The notes: generated from the sequence alone by a model not told the origin. Shown: positions 49,260 through 59,111, counted from the stretch's first letter. The stretch: DNA of 64,000 bases from Sphingobacterium paludis (GCF_004364125.1 NZ_SNZV01000003.1:248001-312000), one strand, 5' to 3'. Numbers and translations: made by a program.

Positions 49260-50957
49260 ATGAGTGCTATTGATTGGGTAGTACTTTTTGTCACCCTGCT
49301 CCTCATTGTCGCCTACGGCATGTACCGGAGTCGGGGAATCAAGAACATTGATGGTTTTCTGGTTGGCGACCGTCAGCTTCCTTGGTATAATGTGGGCCTG
49401 TCCGTCATGGCCACGCAAGCGAGTGCAATTACCTTCTTATCTGCGCCCGGTTTAGCATACTCTTCTGGAATGAGTTTCGTGCAATTCTATTTTGGCCTTC
49501 CGTTGGCCATGATTATCCTGTGCGTGACATTTGTACCGATCTTCCATAAGATGAAAGTATACACCGCCTATGAGTTTCTGGAAAACCGATTTGACGTGAA
49601 CACCCGAATGCTGACCGCAGCGCTTTTTCTGATACAACGAGGTATCTCTACCGGTATTACTATTTTTGCTCCTTCCATTATTCTATCGACGATTCTCAAT
49701 CTCGACGTGACGTATACCACCTTAATCATCGGGTCGGTAGTCATCGTCTATACCGTTTGGGGCGGCACAAAGGCGGTATCCTACACGCAGCTATTGCAAA
49801 TGGGCATTATCTTTGTATCGCTGCTGGCGGCAGGCATCATGGTGGTTGGTTATTTGCCAAATGAGGTCGGATTCGCAGATGCCATCCATATTGCCGGGAA
49901 ATCCGGAAAGACGAACGCCATCGATTGGAGTTTGGATCTCAACAATCAATATACGGTATGGACCGGGCTTATCGGCGGCTTTTTCTTGCAACTTTCCTAC
50001 TTTGGAACCGATCAGAGTCAAGTTGGAAGGTACCTCACCGGGTCATCCGTTCGCGATTCGCGGATGGGATTGCTAATGAACGGCCTGCTAAAGATACCCA
50101 TGCAGTTCTGTATTTTACTTATCGGGGTTCTTGTCTTTACGTACTATCAATTTCATACGGCGCCGCTCTTCTTTAATAAGGTCGAGGTGGAAAAGATTCA
50201 AAAGAGCGAATACAGGCAAGATTACGAAAAAATTATTTTGGCGCATGAAGCATTGAGCGCGCAAAAAAAGAGTGCTGTCGAAGAACTGACAAGGGGACTG
50301 CGTACGGAAAACAGTAGGCAAGTAGATGCTGCCGGAACGCAGCTGAAAGATTACAACGAGCACGATAAGCTGCTACGCACGCAGATGGAAGAGCTCCTCA
50401 AAAAGAACGACCCCAAGGCAGACCTCAACGACAACAATTATATTTTCCTTTCTTTCGTGACCTCGATATTCCCGAAAGGACTCATAGGTCTATTGATTGC
50501 AATTATTTTTTTAGCATCTATGGGTGCCACCGCCAGTGCAATAAACTCGCTCTCTTCCACCACGGTGATTGATATCTACAAACGTTTTATTAATAAAAAC
50601 GGGTCGGATAAAGGCTACTTGAATGCTTCTCGGATATTTACGTTGTTCTGGGGTGTAATTAGCTTAATCGTGGCACTATTTGCCGGTCAATTGGGAAATC
50701 TGCTGGAAGCGGTCAATATATTGGGATCTTTGTTTTACGGATCCATTCTGGGTATATTCATTGTTGCGTTCTACGTAAAAAGCATTGGAGGAAAAGCAGT
50801 ATTCTGGGCGGCTGTGCTATCTGAACTTGTCGTTTTTGCTATTTGGAAGGCTGATGTTATGGCTTACCTTTGGCTAAACTTAGTCGGTTGTGCTTGTGTT
50901 GTACTTTTCGGATTATTGCTGCAACCGATCTTCAAATCAAAAGTACCGGCGATATAA
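49260..50957 (+). CDS. Sodium:solute symporter (SSS family) with a large polar insertion
   Basis: 565 residues from ATG 49260. About 13 membrane helices and SSS features (ATQASAITFLSAPGLAYSSGMSF, FGTDQSQVGRYLTGSS, SMGATASAINSLSSTTVIDIY). Around residues 305-395 a charged, coiled-coil-like loop of about 90 residues (VEKIQKSEYRQDYEKIILAHEALSAQKKS...) interrupts the transmembrane part. The substrate is unknown; the PIG-L neighbour suggests a deacetylated sugar or sialic-acid-like solute. The 3' end overlaps the convergent amidase gene by 21 bp. Confidence 0.92.
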   Translation: MSAIDWVVLFVTLLLIVAYGMYRSRGIKNIDGFLVGDRQLPWYNVGLSVMATQASAITFLSAPGLAYSSGMSFVQFYFGLPLAMIILCVTFVPIFHKMKVYTAYEFLENRFDVNTRMLTAALFLIQRGISTGITIFAPSIILSTILNLDVTYTTLIIGSVVIVYTVWGGTKAVSYTQLLQMGIIFVSLLAAGIMVVGYLPNEVGFADAIHIAGKSGKTNAIDWSLDLNNQYTVWTGLIGGFFLQLSYFGTDQSQVGRYLTGSSVRDSRMGLLMNGLLKIPMQFCILLIGVLVFTYYQFHTAPLFFNKVEVEKIQKSEYRQDYEKIILAHEALSAQKKSAVEELTRGLRTENSRQVDAAGTQLKDYNEHDKLLRTQMEELLKKNDPKADLNDNNYIFLSFVTSIFPKGLIGLLIAIIFLASMGATASAINSLSSTTVIDIYKRFINKNGSDKGYLNASRIFTLFWGVISLIVALFAGQLGNLLEAVNILGSLFYGSILGIFIVAFYVKSIGGKAVFWAAVLSELVVFAIWKADVMAYLWLNLVGCACVVLFGLLLQPIFKSKVPAI

Positions 50958-51845
50958 ATTATATAATACCCGTCTATCGTAATCTGTCAATACCTCGCTA
51001 ACGTCCGTTACAATAAACTTCCTTTTAAATGCAATAATTGCGGCGCGTAAATTAGAGACATCGTAACCAATAATGCGCAAGGCATCCACATGATTAAAAG
51101 TTGAAGGAGCCGGAATGAGGTTGGACTCGTCGTACCAAACGCCAAAACCCCGTTCCGCTAGTCGCTTCCAAGGGAAAAACATACTGGGGTCGTCTTTTCG
51201 TGTTGGCGCAATATCTGCATGGCCAATGAAATTGGTGAATGGTATCTGATATTTAGTCTTCAATGTATCCAAAAGAACCATAAGCGACTGTACCTGTGCT
51301 TCAGGAAACGGTTCTCGCCCATTGTTATCTAACTCTATACCTAATGATACGGAGTTCATATCCGTAATACTGCCCCACTTGGATCGACCCGCATGCCACG
51401 AGCGCAAATAATCATTCAGCATTTGCACCACTCGGCCATCCTTTCCCACAATATAGTGTGCGGAAACTTTGGTATGTTCGAGCTGAAATGTACGGACGGT
51501 TTGGCTTAAGCTATGCTGCGCGGTATGATGAATAATGACGAAGTTTGGCTTACGGACATCATAATGAATGGCCTCTGTCCAGTCTGCATTCTTATTGATC
51601 CCTTGGCGCATTAAAAGCTGCACCCGATCCTCGGTAGACAGTAGCGGCGCAATCGCCACAGCTTGCGCTTCGGTTACGGCTTGCTCTCCTATTTCCGGCA
51701 GGGCAAGGGCCACGGCATCCGTATTAATCTTGACCGTATCCGAACGTAAGATAGGAGTTGCTGTTGCTTGCAAGACTTTCCGCTTAGGCGTACCACAGGC
51801 AATCGTTAATAGCAATAAAAGGTATAATGAAGACGCTTTTCTCAA
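50937..51845 (-). CDS. Lipoprotein N-acetylmuramoyl-L-alanine amidase (Amidase_2, AmiD-like)
   Basis: 302 residues with lipoprotein signal (LYLLLLLTIAC, Cys17). The PGRP/Amidase_2 domain (about 95-240) shows FVIIHHTAQ, SAHYIVGKDG, WHAGRSKWG and GHADIAPTRKDDPS with the zinc ligands H, H and the D, plus a C-terminal helical extension (peptidoglycan-binding-like). An outer-membrane-anchored cell-wall recycling enzyme. Head of a leftward run of envelope genes down to 56 kb. Confidence 0.93.
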   Translation of the reverse strand: MRKASSLYLLLLLTIACGTPKRKVLQATATPILRSDTVKINTDAVALALPEIGEQAVTEAQAVAIAPLLSTEDRVQLLMRQGINKNADWTEAIHYDVRKPNFVIIHHTAQHSLSQTVRTFQLEHTKVSAHYIVGKDGRVVQMLNDYLRSWHAGRSKWGSITDMNSVSLGIELDNNGREPFPEAQVQSLMVLLDTLKTKYQIPFTNFIGHADIAPTRKDDPSMFFPWKRLAERGFGVWYDESNLIPAPSTFNHVDALRIIGYDVSNLRAAIIAFKRKFIVTDVSEVLTDYDRRVLYNLYRRYF

Positions 51846-51857
51846 ATTTACTTCCTG

Positions 51858-52895
51858 TTATCTCGGTAGACTGTATGTTAACCCTAATGCCAGCGCTTGG
51901 CTATATTGAACACGCGCCACCTCGGCAGAGTTGTAAACCATAATTCCGGTCAACGAAACGTTTACTAAGTTTGACACTTTTGCGGTAAGTACAGCGTCTA
52001 AGCGATGATCAGGATCGTCCAATTCCTTATAGTCAGCAAATAAATTATACCTGGCTTTGATGTTTAGGTTTTTCGAAAGATTTCTGTCCAAGTTTGCCGT
52101 AATCTGAAAGGCGAGGTCATTCCGAAAAGACTCTCCTGGCGCCAAGCCATAGTTATTCTGATCTCTGCTTATGGGTGGATTATCCGGATAGCGTCTTGCA
52201 TATTCCTCCACGGTCAAAGATTTTACACGATCATCCAAAACCAGAGTCTGTCTTGCCGTACCCGTACCTAAACGTACGGAAAAAGTGTTATCCGGTTTAT
52301 ATTCCAAACCGAAAGATTCGGTGAAATAACCGGGCGCCATAAAGTTCGATATAAAATCCCTCCGTCGCTCGATACCCTCTTCTGTTATGTAACTATAACC
52401 CACATCAAACTGCGACTCGAAAGTAAGGGAAAAATACAGAGCCCAGCTTCGAGAAAGCTTGTACGCCAGTTTATTATCCCAAAAGATCCGGTCATTATTT
52501 TTTTTTGCTAATTGACCTTCATTGTGAATTTTACCATATCGCAGATCAACTTCTGTCGTAAATTGCAGGTTATTTTTATTGTATTCTGATTTGTGCCAGG
52601 CTGTTCCTAAGATCGCCATCGAGTTGACACCACCGCCGACCCAATTGCTACTGAAAGACGCTTGGTTTAAATTTAACCCAAATTTCGTCCAATGTTTCCA
52701 GTAGTCTACTTCTAGGCCCAGCTTCGGAATTGGAATAATAACTTGATTTATTCTATCTACAGGAGATTTAGATTGTTCAACAAAGTTGGTATCTGGTTTT
52801 GCACGGAGATCTTTTAAATCAACTTGAGCGAAGCTCCATTGAACACCTAAAAGCGCAAAAACAACGAGCGGTAATTTGATTCTGTTAAACATCAT
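51858..52895 (-). CDS. DUF3078 outer-membrane barrel protein
   Basis: 345 residues: signal peptide (KLPLVVFALLGVQWSFA), then WTKFGLNLNQASFSSNWVGGGVNSMAILGTAWHKSEYNKN, which is the DUF3078 hallmark, and many amphipathic strands ending LALGLTYSLPR. A Bacteroidota-specific barrel of unknown role. Four bp after the upstream regulatory-domain gene, so it is probably co-transcribed. Confidence 0.88.
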   Translation of the reverse strand: MMFNRIKLPLVVFALLGVQWSFAQVDLKDLRAKPDTNFVEQSKSPVDRINQVIIPIPKLGLEVDYWKHWTKFGLNLNQASFSSNWVGGGVNSMAILGTAWHKSEYNKNNLQFTTEVDLRYGKIHNEGQLAKKNNDRIFWDNKLAYKLSRSWALYFSLTFESQFDVGYSYITEEGIERRRDFISNFMAPGYFTESFGLEYKPDNTFSVRLGTGTARQTLVLDDRVKSLTVEEYARRYPDNPPISRDQNNYGLAPGESFRNDLAFQITANLDRNLSKNLNIKARYNLFADYKELDDPDHRLDAVLTAKVSNLVNVSLTGIMVYNSAEVARVQYSQALALGLTYSLPR

Positions 52896-52899
52896 CTTC

Positions 52900-53661
52900 T
52901 CAATTATTAACTTCTAAATTAATGTCAGGCAAAGTCGGTAAAAAGCGCAAGTTAGGATTTAATTTAAATATTTCATACTTGCTTCGTATATAAGAGGAAA
53001 GTTCGTAAGGCGTAGCCACCGTGACAAAGTAGTAACTTGGCCTAAAATTGCTCATAAAGTTACTTAATTTCCGACCGGAAAGTCCAGTAAGATTGGAGAC
53101 CAAATCAGGTGTAAATTTAGAATCTATCACGTTGTCTTCATATTCTTGTCGGATAATCCGGGTCAGCCTTCGCGCATTTTTTGCCTCGCGGCTGAACATG
53201 CTGTAAATTGCCCCAATACTCACTCCTGCGCCGGTAGGCCCTACGCTGAAGATGGAGCCGGGATCAGCTAGCTTATACGCTTTGCTAAAATCTTCCTGCC
53301 GCTGCTTAAGCACCTCCTCTGGCGACCTTCTAGCCACAACGCTTACCTCCGGAATATAAATGGAGGATCGCTTTAAATATACCATAAGCACTTTCTGTCC
53401 GGTATAATGGATGGTGTCTGCAAAAAATCCTTCTTTCTCGGTCACAATCTTATCGCCCGAGGATACATACAAATCGAATTCCCCCCTCACATTGTTGAAG
53501 GTATTCTCTTTTGTTCTATCGTTTTTTATAAACACCCTTCCTATACGTTGATTCGTTTCCTTGTCAAAAACAATGCCTTGGACGTGCTTTGTTTGGGCAT
53601 AATTGGAAAAAGAAATAAAAGTAATTAGAAAAGTGAAAAATATGTGCTTCAGATCTTTCAC
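52900..53661 (-). CDS. Carboxypeptidase-like regulatory domain protein
   Basis: 253 residues with signal peptide (IFFTFLITFISFSNYA), then a carboxypeptidase-regulatory-like beta-sandwich (KHVQGIVFDKETNQRIGRVFIKNDRTKENTFNNVRGEFDLYV, about 23-95). The C-terminal part has a PEVSVVARRSPEEVLKQRQEDFSKAY segment and a helical region common in Bacteroidota hypothetical lipoprotein-like proteins. Exported, role unknown. Confidence 0.8.
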   Translation of the reverse strand: MKDLKHIFFTFLITFISFSNYAQTKHVQGIVFDKETNQRIGRVFIKNDRTKENTFNNVRGEFDLYVSSGDKIVTEKEGFFADTIHYTGQKVLMVYLKRSSIYIPEVSVVARRSPEEVLKQRQEDFSKAYKLADPGSIFSVGPTGAGVSIGAIYSMFSREAKNARRLTRIIRQEYEDNVIDSKFTPDLVSNLTGLSGRKLSNFMSNFRPSYYFVTVATPYELSSYIRSKYEIFKLNPNLRFLPTLPDINLEVNN

Positions 53662-53718
53662 GCCTATAAAACTACAGGAAAGTGTATTAGGTTTTGAAAT
53701 TTTAACAACTTTTATCGT

Positions 53719-54564
53719 TTACCTCATAATGACCAGCAGCTGGCCTAACGCCAAACTTTCAGAATCTATGTTATTCCATTCTTTAAGCTGCTCCACACTA
53801 ATGTTATAGCGTTTGCTGATGCTGTATAAGGTATCTGCCGCCTTGACCTCATGGATAATCATAGCTACTGCGGGCTTAATCTCTTCCGTCTTGGCCTCTG
53901 GTTCGACTATGGCCTTGACCTCAATAATTTCCTCTACTTTCTCTTCCCGCTGCTCTTTGGCTACGTAAGACCGCTCGGCGCGATCGTACTGGTAGAGTTC
54001 ATAGCGTTCGATAAGATCAATCAACAAATCGGGATAACGTGGATTAGTGGCATAGCCTGCGGCCTTTAGCCCTTTAGCCCAACCGCGGTAATCATCTTTG
54101 TCTAACGTAAATAGTTTCTCGTAGCGCTTACGCAACAAAAATTGGCTGTGGTCTTTAAAAGACTGCTCTGGATTGTCGTAAACACGAAAACAATCGTTCC
54201 ACTGGTCGTCGGGTCTATTGACGGATCTCCCCGTCCAAACGCCGCCGCATTTTATTCCAAAATGGTTGTTTGCTTCTTTAGCCAGATAACTGTTCCCGTT
54301 TCCTGATTCCAATAAGGCCTGCGCTAATTTGATACTGGCAGGAATACCGAATTGATTCATTTCTGCGATGGCAATATCTTTATAGCGCGCAATGTAGTCT
54401 GACCCTGATGAGGAGATTGCTCCAGGCTTCTTAGTGCCAACCGTTCCGGGCTTAGGTTTGGATGGACCAGATGGGTGTTGCAAAACACGTGATCTTTTCG
54501 AAGCACAAGACGTGAAACCGATCGACGCCGCCAGCAGAAGGAAGAAGAAATGCCTGATGTTCAT
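53719..54564 (-). CDS. Lipoprotein glucosaminidase with C-terminal LysM
   Basis: 281 residues: lipoprotein signal (LLLAASIGFTSC), linker, glucosaminidase domain (FGIPASIKLAQALLESGNGNSYLAKEANNHFGIKC ... YDNPEQSFKDHSQFLLRKRYEKLF, catalytic Glu in LLESGNGNS) and a LysM at the end (ADTLYSISKRYNISVEQLKEWNNIDSESLALGQLLVI). Cleaves GlcNAc-MurNAc bonds at cell separation or growth. A paralogue follows upstream. Confidence 0.93.
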   Translation of the reverse strand: MNIRHFFFLLLAASIGFTSCASKRSRVLQHPSGPSKPKPGTVGTKKPGAISSSGSDYIARYKDIAIAEMNQFGIPASIKLAQALLESGNGNSYLAKEANNHFGIKCGGVWTGRSVNRPDDQWNDCFRVYDNPEQSFKDHSQFLLRKRYEKLFTLDKDDYRGWAKGLKAAGYATNPRYPDLLIDLIERYELYQYDRAERSYVAKEQREEKVEEIIEVKAIVEPEAKTEEIKPAVAMIIHEVKAADTLYSISKRYNISVEQLKEWNNIDSESLALGQLLVIMR

Positions 54565-54623
54565 CTTAGCGATATTGCTTGAGGTAGTATAGCCATTCGA
54601 TATGGAGCCTTACGCTGTTGGGT

Positions 54624-55358
54624 TTATAGAAATAAACGTTGACCTATAGAAAGTTTTGAGGACTGTAAATTGTTCCGCTTTTTTAATACTTCAATAGAGG
54701 TATCATAGCGTTTCGCTACCGAAGATAGCGTTTCTCCAGTACCAACAACATGCGTCTGGGTGGATGTAAAAGAGGTGGGCAACTCATTTTTCTCCATGGA
54801 ACTTAGTAATAAATCTGATGCTTTCGCTTGCTTAACCTCTGCTAAAACAGCTTTCTTTCTTTCGACTTGGTCAAATTCATCCAGGTTGTAGCGATTAATG
54901 GTTGCGAGCACTTTAGAAGACCAGGTTGAAGTCGTGGAATAACCTGATCGGCCGATACCTCTTACCCAACTTTGGTAATCTTCCTGGCCATGATCATCAA
55001 ACAGATCACTGGTTGATTTTCTGCGTTTTAAAAAACCGATAAAATCGAGGTAAGACTCGCGGACGGATCGATAGCCCTTATAAGCGGAGCGAATTTTCCT
55101 GCTACTATTTTTTCCTTTTATGCCAAAATGATTGTTCAGGTGTTGTGCGATTTTGCTGTTTCCGTAAGCGCTTTCGTGGATCGCTACCGCTAAGATGACG
55201 GAAGCTGGCACCCCCGTTTCATTCATTAATTGCTGTGCAATACTCTTGTGCTCTGCAATATAGCTGCTTGGTGAAAATTTTTGTGCGTTTGTCTTGGTGA
55301 CAGTAAACACAAACATCAGTAGTACGACGACGTACTTACTAATACCTGTCTTTTGCAT
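54624..55358 (-). CDS. Secreted glucosaminidase with C-terminal LysM (paralogue)
   Basis: 244 residues: signal peptide (VVVLLMFVFTVTKTNA), glucosaminidase domain (TGVPASVILAVAIHESAYGNSKIAQHLNNHFGIKGK, catalytic Glu in IHESAYGNS), and LysM (TGETLSSVAKRYDTSIEVLKKRNNLQSSKLSIGQRLFL). It is the same layout as the next gene downstream but without a lipobox, so one enzyme would be soluble and one anchored. Confidence 0.93.
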   Translation of the reverse strand: MQKTGISKYVVVLLMFVFTVTKTNAQKFSPSSYIAEHKSIAQQLMNETGVPASVILAVAIHESAYGNSKIAQHLNNHFGIKGKNSSRKIRSAYKGYRSVRESYLDFIGFLKRRKSTSDLFDDHGQEDYQSWVRGIGRSGYSTTSTWSSKVLATINRYNLDEFDQVERKKAVLAEVKQAKASDLLLSSMEKNELPTSFTSTQTHVVGTGETLSSVAKRYDTSIEVLKKRNNLQSSKLSIGQRLFL

Positions 55359-55380
55359 ACATATACATTTAGTTCAACAA

Positions 55381-56016
55381 TTACTTTTTGCGTAACACAA
55401 AAAGCCCATCTCGTATTGGCAAAATCAACTTTTCTATTCGTGTATCTTTTGCTAAAAACTCATTTAATTCTAGTACCTTCTTTGTTTGGCTATCTGGCTG
55501 GTCTGCTAAAACTTTGCCTTTCCAGAGCACATTATCAATCAAAATCAATCCTCCACGTGGAACATGAGGAATTAACGTTTCAAAATAAAAAAGGTTGTTC
55601 CTTTTATCCGCATCGATGAAAACAAGATCAAATTTCTCGTCTAATCGAGCGATGACATCTGTTGCATCACCTATACAATACTTAATTTTTTCTGCAAACG
55701 GAGAGGAGTCAAAATAATTTTGGACGCGCTCCTGTTGTTCTTCATTAATATCGACCGTATAGATGAGGCCTTCACTATCAAGACCTTCTGCCAAACACAA
55801 GGTTGCGTAACCTGTAAACGTTCCGATTTCCAGTATACGTTTTGGCTTGACGAGCTTGGACAACATGGCGAGCACACGACCTTGATAATGACCCGACAGC
55901 ATGTGCGGCATCGTCTCTTTCAAATAGGTCTCCCGATTTATCTGCTTTAGTAAACCATTTTCTGCATCACATGTGTTTTCTAAGTAGGCTACTAATGCCT
56001 CTTCTTGTCCAAGCAT
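55381..56016 (-). CDS. Class I SAM-dependent O-methyltransferase
   Basis: 211 residues from ATG 56016. COMT-like family: SAM motif ILEIGTFTGYATLCLAEGL, IYTVDINEEQQ, FIDADKRNNLFYFETL and LIDNVLWKGKV (metal-binding D, D, N). It acts on catechol-type or similar substrates that are not identifiable. Located 22 bp after the glucosaminidase start, in the same direction. Confidence 0.92.
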   Translation of the reverse strand: MLGQEEALVAYLENTCDAENGLLKQINRETYLKETMPHMLSGHYQGRVLAMLSKLVKPKRILEIGTFTGYATLCLAEGLDSEGLIYTVDINEEQQERVQNYFDSSPFAEKIKYCIGDATDVIARLDEKFDLVFIDADKRNNLFYFETLIPHVPRGGLILIDNVLWKGKVLADQPDSQTKKVLELNEFLAKDTRIEKLILPIRDGLFVLRKK

Positions 56017-56100
56017 AAACACAAAAGTAATAAGTACATTGATATACCAAAATACTTTAACACATTTTATAATCCTATGCCGCTGACGTGCGCAAGAAAA

Positions 56101-56130
56101 AAGGCGCTCCCATTATCGTGGAAGCGCCTT
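56101..56130. terminator. Bidirectional terminator between O-methyltransferase and folE
   Basis: AAGGCGCT / AGCGCCTT arms flanked by AAAAAA and TTTTTT, extendable with CC / GG and a one-base bulge. Confidence 0.85.
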
Positions 56131-56146
56131 TTTTCATCAATTTTTA

Positions 56147-56779
56147 TCAATCTAAAGATGCTGTTATTAATCGTAGGAATTCCGAGCGTGTAACATCGTT
56201 CTGAAATGCACCGGTAAAAGCAGATGTTGTTGTTACCGAGTTTTGCTTTTGTACGCCACGCATGGCCATACACATATGTTTGCATTCCATCACGACCGCA
56301 ACGCCTGCTGGTTTCAACGTTTCCTGGATACAATCGCGAATCTCATTCGTGAGTCGTTCCTGCACTTGTAACCGGCGCGCAAAAGCATCTACCACACGCG
56401 GTATTTTGCTTAAGCCGACGATATGCCCATTTGGGATATACGCAATATGGGCCTTGCCAAAAAAGGGTAACATATGGTGTTCGCACATGGAATATACCTC
56501 AATATCCTTTACCACAACCATCTGGCTATAATCTTCTTCGAACATGGCACTGCGCAAAACTTTTGCTGCGTCAATGTCATAACCATGAGTAAGAAACTGA
56601 AGGGCTTTAGCAACACGCTCTGGCGTTTTTACCAAGCCTTCCCGCGCCGGATTCTCGCCCAGCGACTCTAAAATAGCGGGATAATGCGCTGCTATTTTCT
56701 CCACGCGCTTTTCGTTATATCGGTCTATTTTAATATAACCATCCTGTTCTTCGTCTTCAAAAGATGTTAGATCACTCAT
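56147..56779 (-). CDS. folE: GTP cyclohydrolase I
   Basis: 210 residues. Zinc and active-site signatures are present: [43 protein letters not shown] and [28 protein letters not shown]. It opens GTP to dihydroneopterin triphosphate for folate, queuosine or biopterin. A PTPS-type gene lies 95 bp upstream in the same direction, pointing to one pterin route. Confidence 0.96.
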   Translation of the reverse strand: MSDLTSFEDEEQDGYIKIDRYNEKRVEKIAAHYPAILESLGENPAREGLVKTPERVAKALQFLTHGYDIDAAKVLRSAMFEEDYSQMVVVKDIEVYSMCEHHMLPFFGKAHIAYIPNGHIVGLSKIPRVVDAFARRLQVQERLTNEIRDCIQETLKPAGVAVVMECKHMCMAMRGVQKQNSVTTTSAFTGAFQNDVTRSEFLRLITASLD

Positions 56780-56874
56780 TGTCTGTAACGTAATATAGTA
56801 AATTAGTATGGCGAAGCGAGGTCATACCGCACACTCCGCAGGAGATACATCGGAACACAATACCCTGAAGGGGT

Positions 56875-57285
56875 CTAGCCGAAGTATTCTACAAAATTAT
56901 TTTCCGTCTCGTATAGCTTAACTGCGTGCAAAATTACACTTTCCTCTTCAAAATAGGGCTTCAGCACATCAAATATCGAAATGGCGATCATTTCGGTAGA
57001 GGCTCGCTTACCCGCCATGAAATCCACATCGAGATTAATGTTTTTATGATCCAACTTATCGATCACGTGCTGCAAAATCAGTTGTTTCATCTTTTTCAGA
57101 TCAATGACGAAGCCCGTTTCCGGATCGACTTCCCCTTTAACGGTCACGAATAATTCATAGTTATGGCCATGCCAATTTGGATTGGAGCATTTGCCAAACA
57201 CGGCCTCATTCTTTTCTGGAGACCAGTCTTCCCGATACAACTTATGTGCAGCGCAAAATCTTTCGCGTCGTGTGATGTGGATCAT
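56875..57285 (-). CDS. 6-pyruvoyltetrahydropterin synthase / QueD family
   Basis: 136 residues. FCAAHKL and NWHGHNYELFV provide the three zinc His; FGKCSNPNWHGHNY has the catalytic Cys in the C-x-NPN-x-HGH spacing more like PTPS proper than classical QueD; LDHKNINLD and YETENNF complete the family. With folE next door it would act on dihydroneopterin triphosphate; whether the product enters biopterin or queuosine synthesis cannot be read here. Confidence 0.93.
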   Translation of the reverse strand: MIHITRRERFCAAHKLYREDWSPEKNEAVFGKCSNPNWHGHNYELFVTVKGEVDPETGFVIDLKKMKQLILQHVIDKLDHKNINLDVDFMAGKRASTEMIAISIFDVLKPYFEEESVILHAVKLYETENNFVEYFG

Positions 57286-57349
57286 GTAAACAAATATAAT
57301 GCATAAAAACTATATTTTAGTAACTTCACCTGTTTAAGCACGAATGCTC

Positions 57350-57967
57350 ATGAAACTACTGGTCGTTGCCGCCACACAAGAAGAAATCAATCCATCCATA
57401 GCATACCTCGAGGAAAAAGAAATACCTTATCTCATCACCGGGGTAGGGATGGTATCAACGACCTACGCGCTTACAAAAGCGCTTCAGAACAGGAGGCCAG
57501 ACTTGATTATTCAAGTGGGGATCGGCGGGATTCTAAACCAAAATGTTGCGTTGGGCTCTGTTTATCGCATTGCAAGCGATGAAATTTTTGAGTTCGGCGC
57601 GGAAGATCGTGAAAACTTTATTTCTATCGCCAAATTGGGTTTTGGTCAACATCACTTTACGGAATATATGCCGGAATTAGCACGGCCTCTGCCGCCGGTT
57701 CCTCAAGCCCATGGAATAACCGTTAATAAGGTGCATGGCGCGGAAGATAGTATCGCCAAGCTATTATCCAACTACCGCGGGACCATTATGGAATCTATGG
57801 AAGGAGCCGCTTTATTCTTTGTGGCGGAGCGCGAGCAGATTCCGGCACTTCAATTTCGCGCTGTCTCGAATTATTTGGAGCCGCGAAATAGGGACGGCTG
57901 GCAGATTGGGCTAGCGGTAAAAAATATAAATACGTTTCTGCACGAACTTCTCATCTGTTTGCTATAA
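57350..57967 (+). CDS. mqnB: Futalosine hydrolase
   Basis: 205 residues from ATG 57350. A nucleoside phosphorylase fold: LVVAATQEEI at the start, ITGVGMVSTTYALTKAL, LIIQVGIGGIL, and ESMEGAALFFVAEREQIPALQFRAVSNYLEPRNRDGW, with the MqnB-type EGAA and RNRDGW. Cuts futalosine in the alternative menaquinone pathway, as expected for Sphingobacteriia. Confidence 0.92.
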   Translation: MKLLVVAATQEEINPSIAYLEEKEIPYLITGVGMVSTTYALTKALQNRRPDLIIQVGIGGILNQNVALGSVYRIASDEIFEFGAEDRENFISIAKLGFGQHHFTEYMPELARPLPPVPQAHGITVNKVHGAEDSIAKLLSNYRGTIMESMEGAALFFVAEREQIPALQFRAVSNYLEPRNRDGWQIGLAVKNINTFLHELLICLL

Positions 57968-58062
57968 ATAAAGCATCTATCGTGCTCAAATTCATTCCTA
58001 AATAATGACATTTTAGGGGCTTTTTTGCAGCAAATCGATTACGAAATATCAATTAAATGTAG

Positions 58063-58070
58063 TAGTTTTG
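58063..58070 (+). promoter_or_regulatory. -7 element TAGTTTTG of pdhB
   Basis: A full TAnnTTTG match 33 bp before ATG 58103. No TTTG box at the expected distance. Confidence 0.55.
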
Positions 58071-58102
58071 CGATATTCAAAAAAGACACAATTTTACAAC
58101 TG

Positions 58103-59089
58103 ATGAGAGAAATACAATTCAGAGAAGCACTTCGTGAGGCGATGAACGAAGAAATGCGTAAAGATGATAAAATATTCTTGATGGGCGAGGAAGTCGCTGA
58201 ATACAATGGAGCTTATAAAGTAAGCCAGGGTATGTTAGACGAGTTCGGTGCAAAGCGCGTAATCGATACACCTATTGCGGAGCTTGGCTTTGCTGGTATT
58301 GGTGTTGGCGCAGCTATGAACGGTCTACGTCCAATCATCGAGTTCATGACATTCAATTTCTCTTTAGTAGCTATTGACCAAATTATCAATGCTGCTGCTA
58401 AAATCCGTCAAATGAGCGGCGGTCAATTTGCTTGTCCTATCGTTTTCCGCGGACCAACCGGTAACGCGGGTCAATTGGCTGCTCAACACTCACAAAACTT
58501 TGAAAATTGGTTTGCAAACACGCCAGGTTTAAAAGTAGTTGTTCCGTCTAACCCTTACGATGCTAAAGGTCTATTAAAATCATCGATCATCGATCCAGAT
58601 CCTGTAATTTTTATGGAGTCTGAGGTGATGTATGGTGATAAAGGAGCCGTTCCAGAGGAAGAATACTACTTGCCAATCGGAAAAGCGAATGTTATCAAAG
58701 AAGGAAAAGATGTGACTATCGTTTCTTTCGGGAAAATGATTCCTCGGGTGGTGCTTCCAGCAATTGAAGAACTTACAAAAGAGGGTATCGATGTTGAATT
58801 AATCGATTTACGTTCGGTACGTCCTATCGATTTCCCTGCCATTATCGAGTCGGTGAAGAAAACAAACAGACTTGTTGTTGTGGAGGAAGCATGGCCACTA
58901 GCATCTATCTCTTCAGAAGTGGCTTTCCGCGTGCAGAAAGACGCTTTTGACTACTTGGATGCACCTGTTATCCGCGTTACATCGGCTGATGTTCCTCTGG
59001 GTTATGCGCCAACATTGGTTGAAGCCACCTTGCCAAGTGTAGCGAAAGTTGTGAAAGCGGTCAAAGAAGTGTCTTACCTGAAAAAGTAA
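58103..59089 (+). CDS. pdhB: Pyruvate dehydrogenase E1 component subunit beta
   Basis: 328 residues from ATG 58103; the longer open frame from 58025 runs through the promoter. MREIQFREALREAMNEEM, MGEEVAEYNGAYKVSQGM, DTPIAELGFAGIGVGAAMNGLRP and the C-terminal transketolase domain (IDLRSVRPIDFPAIIESVKKTNRLVVVEE) are as in PdhB. It pairs with an E1 alpha encoded elsewhere to decarboxylate pyruvate. Monocistronic, with a terminator downstream. Confidence 0.95.
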   Translation: MREIQFREALREAMNEEMRKDDKIFLMGEEVAEYNGAYKVSQGMLDEFGAKRVIDTPIAELGFAGIGVGAAMNGLRPIIEFMTFNFSLVAIDQIINAAAKIRQMSGGQFACPIVFRGPTGNAGQLAAQHSQNFENWFANTPGLKVVVPSNPYDAKGLLKSSIIDPDPVIFMESEVMYGDKGAVPEEEYYLPIGKANVIKEGKDVTIVSFGKMIPRVVLPAIEELTKEGIDVELIDLRSVRPIDFPAIIESVKKTNRLVVVEEAWPLASISSEVAFRVQKDAFDYLDAPVIRVTSADVPLGYAPTLVEATLPSVAKVVKAVKEVSYLKK

Positions 59090-59111
59090 TTTTCTCCTAC
59101 AGAGCATATAT

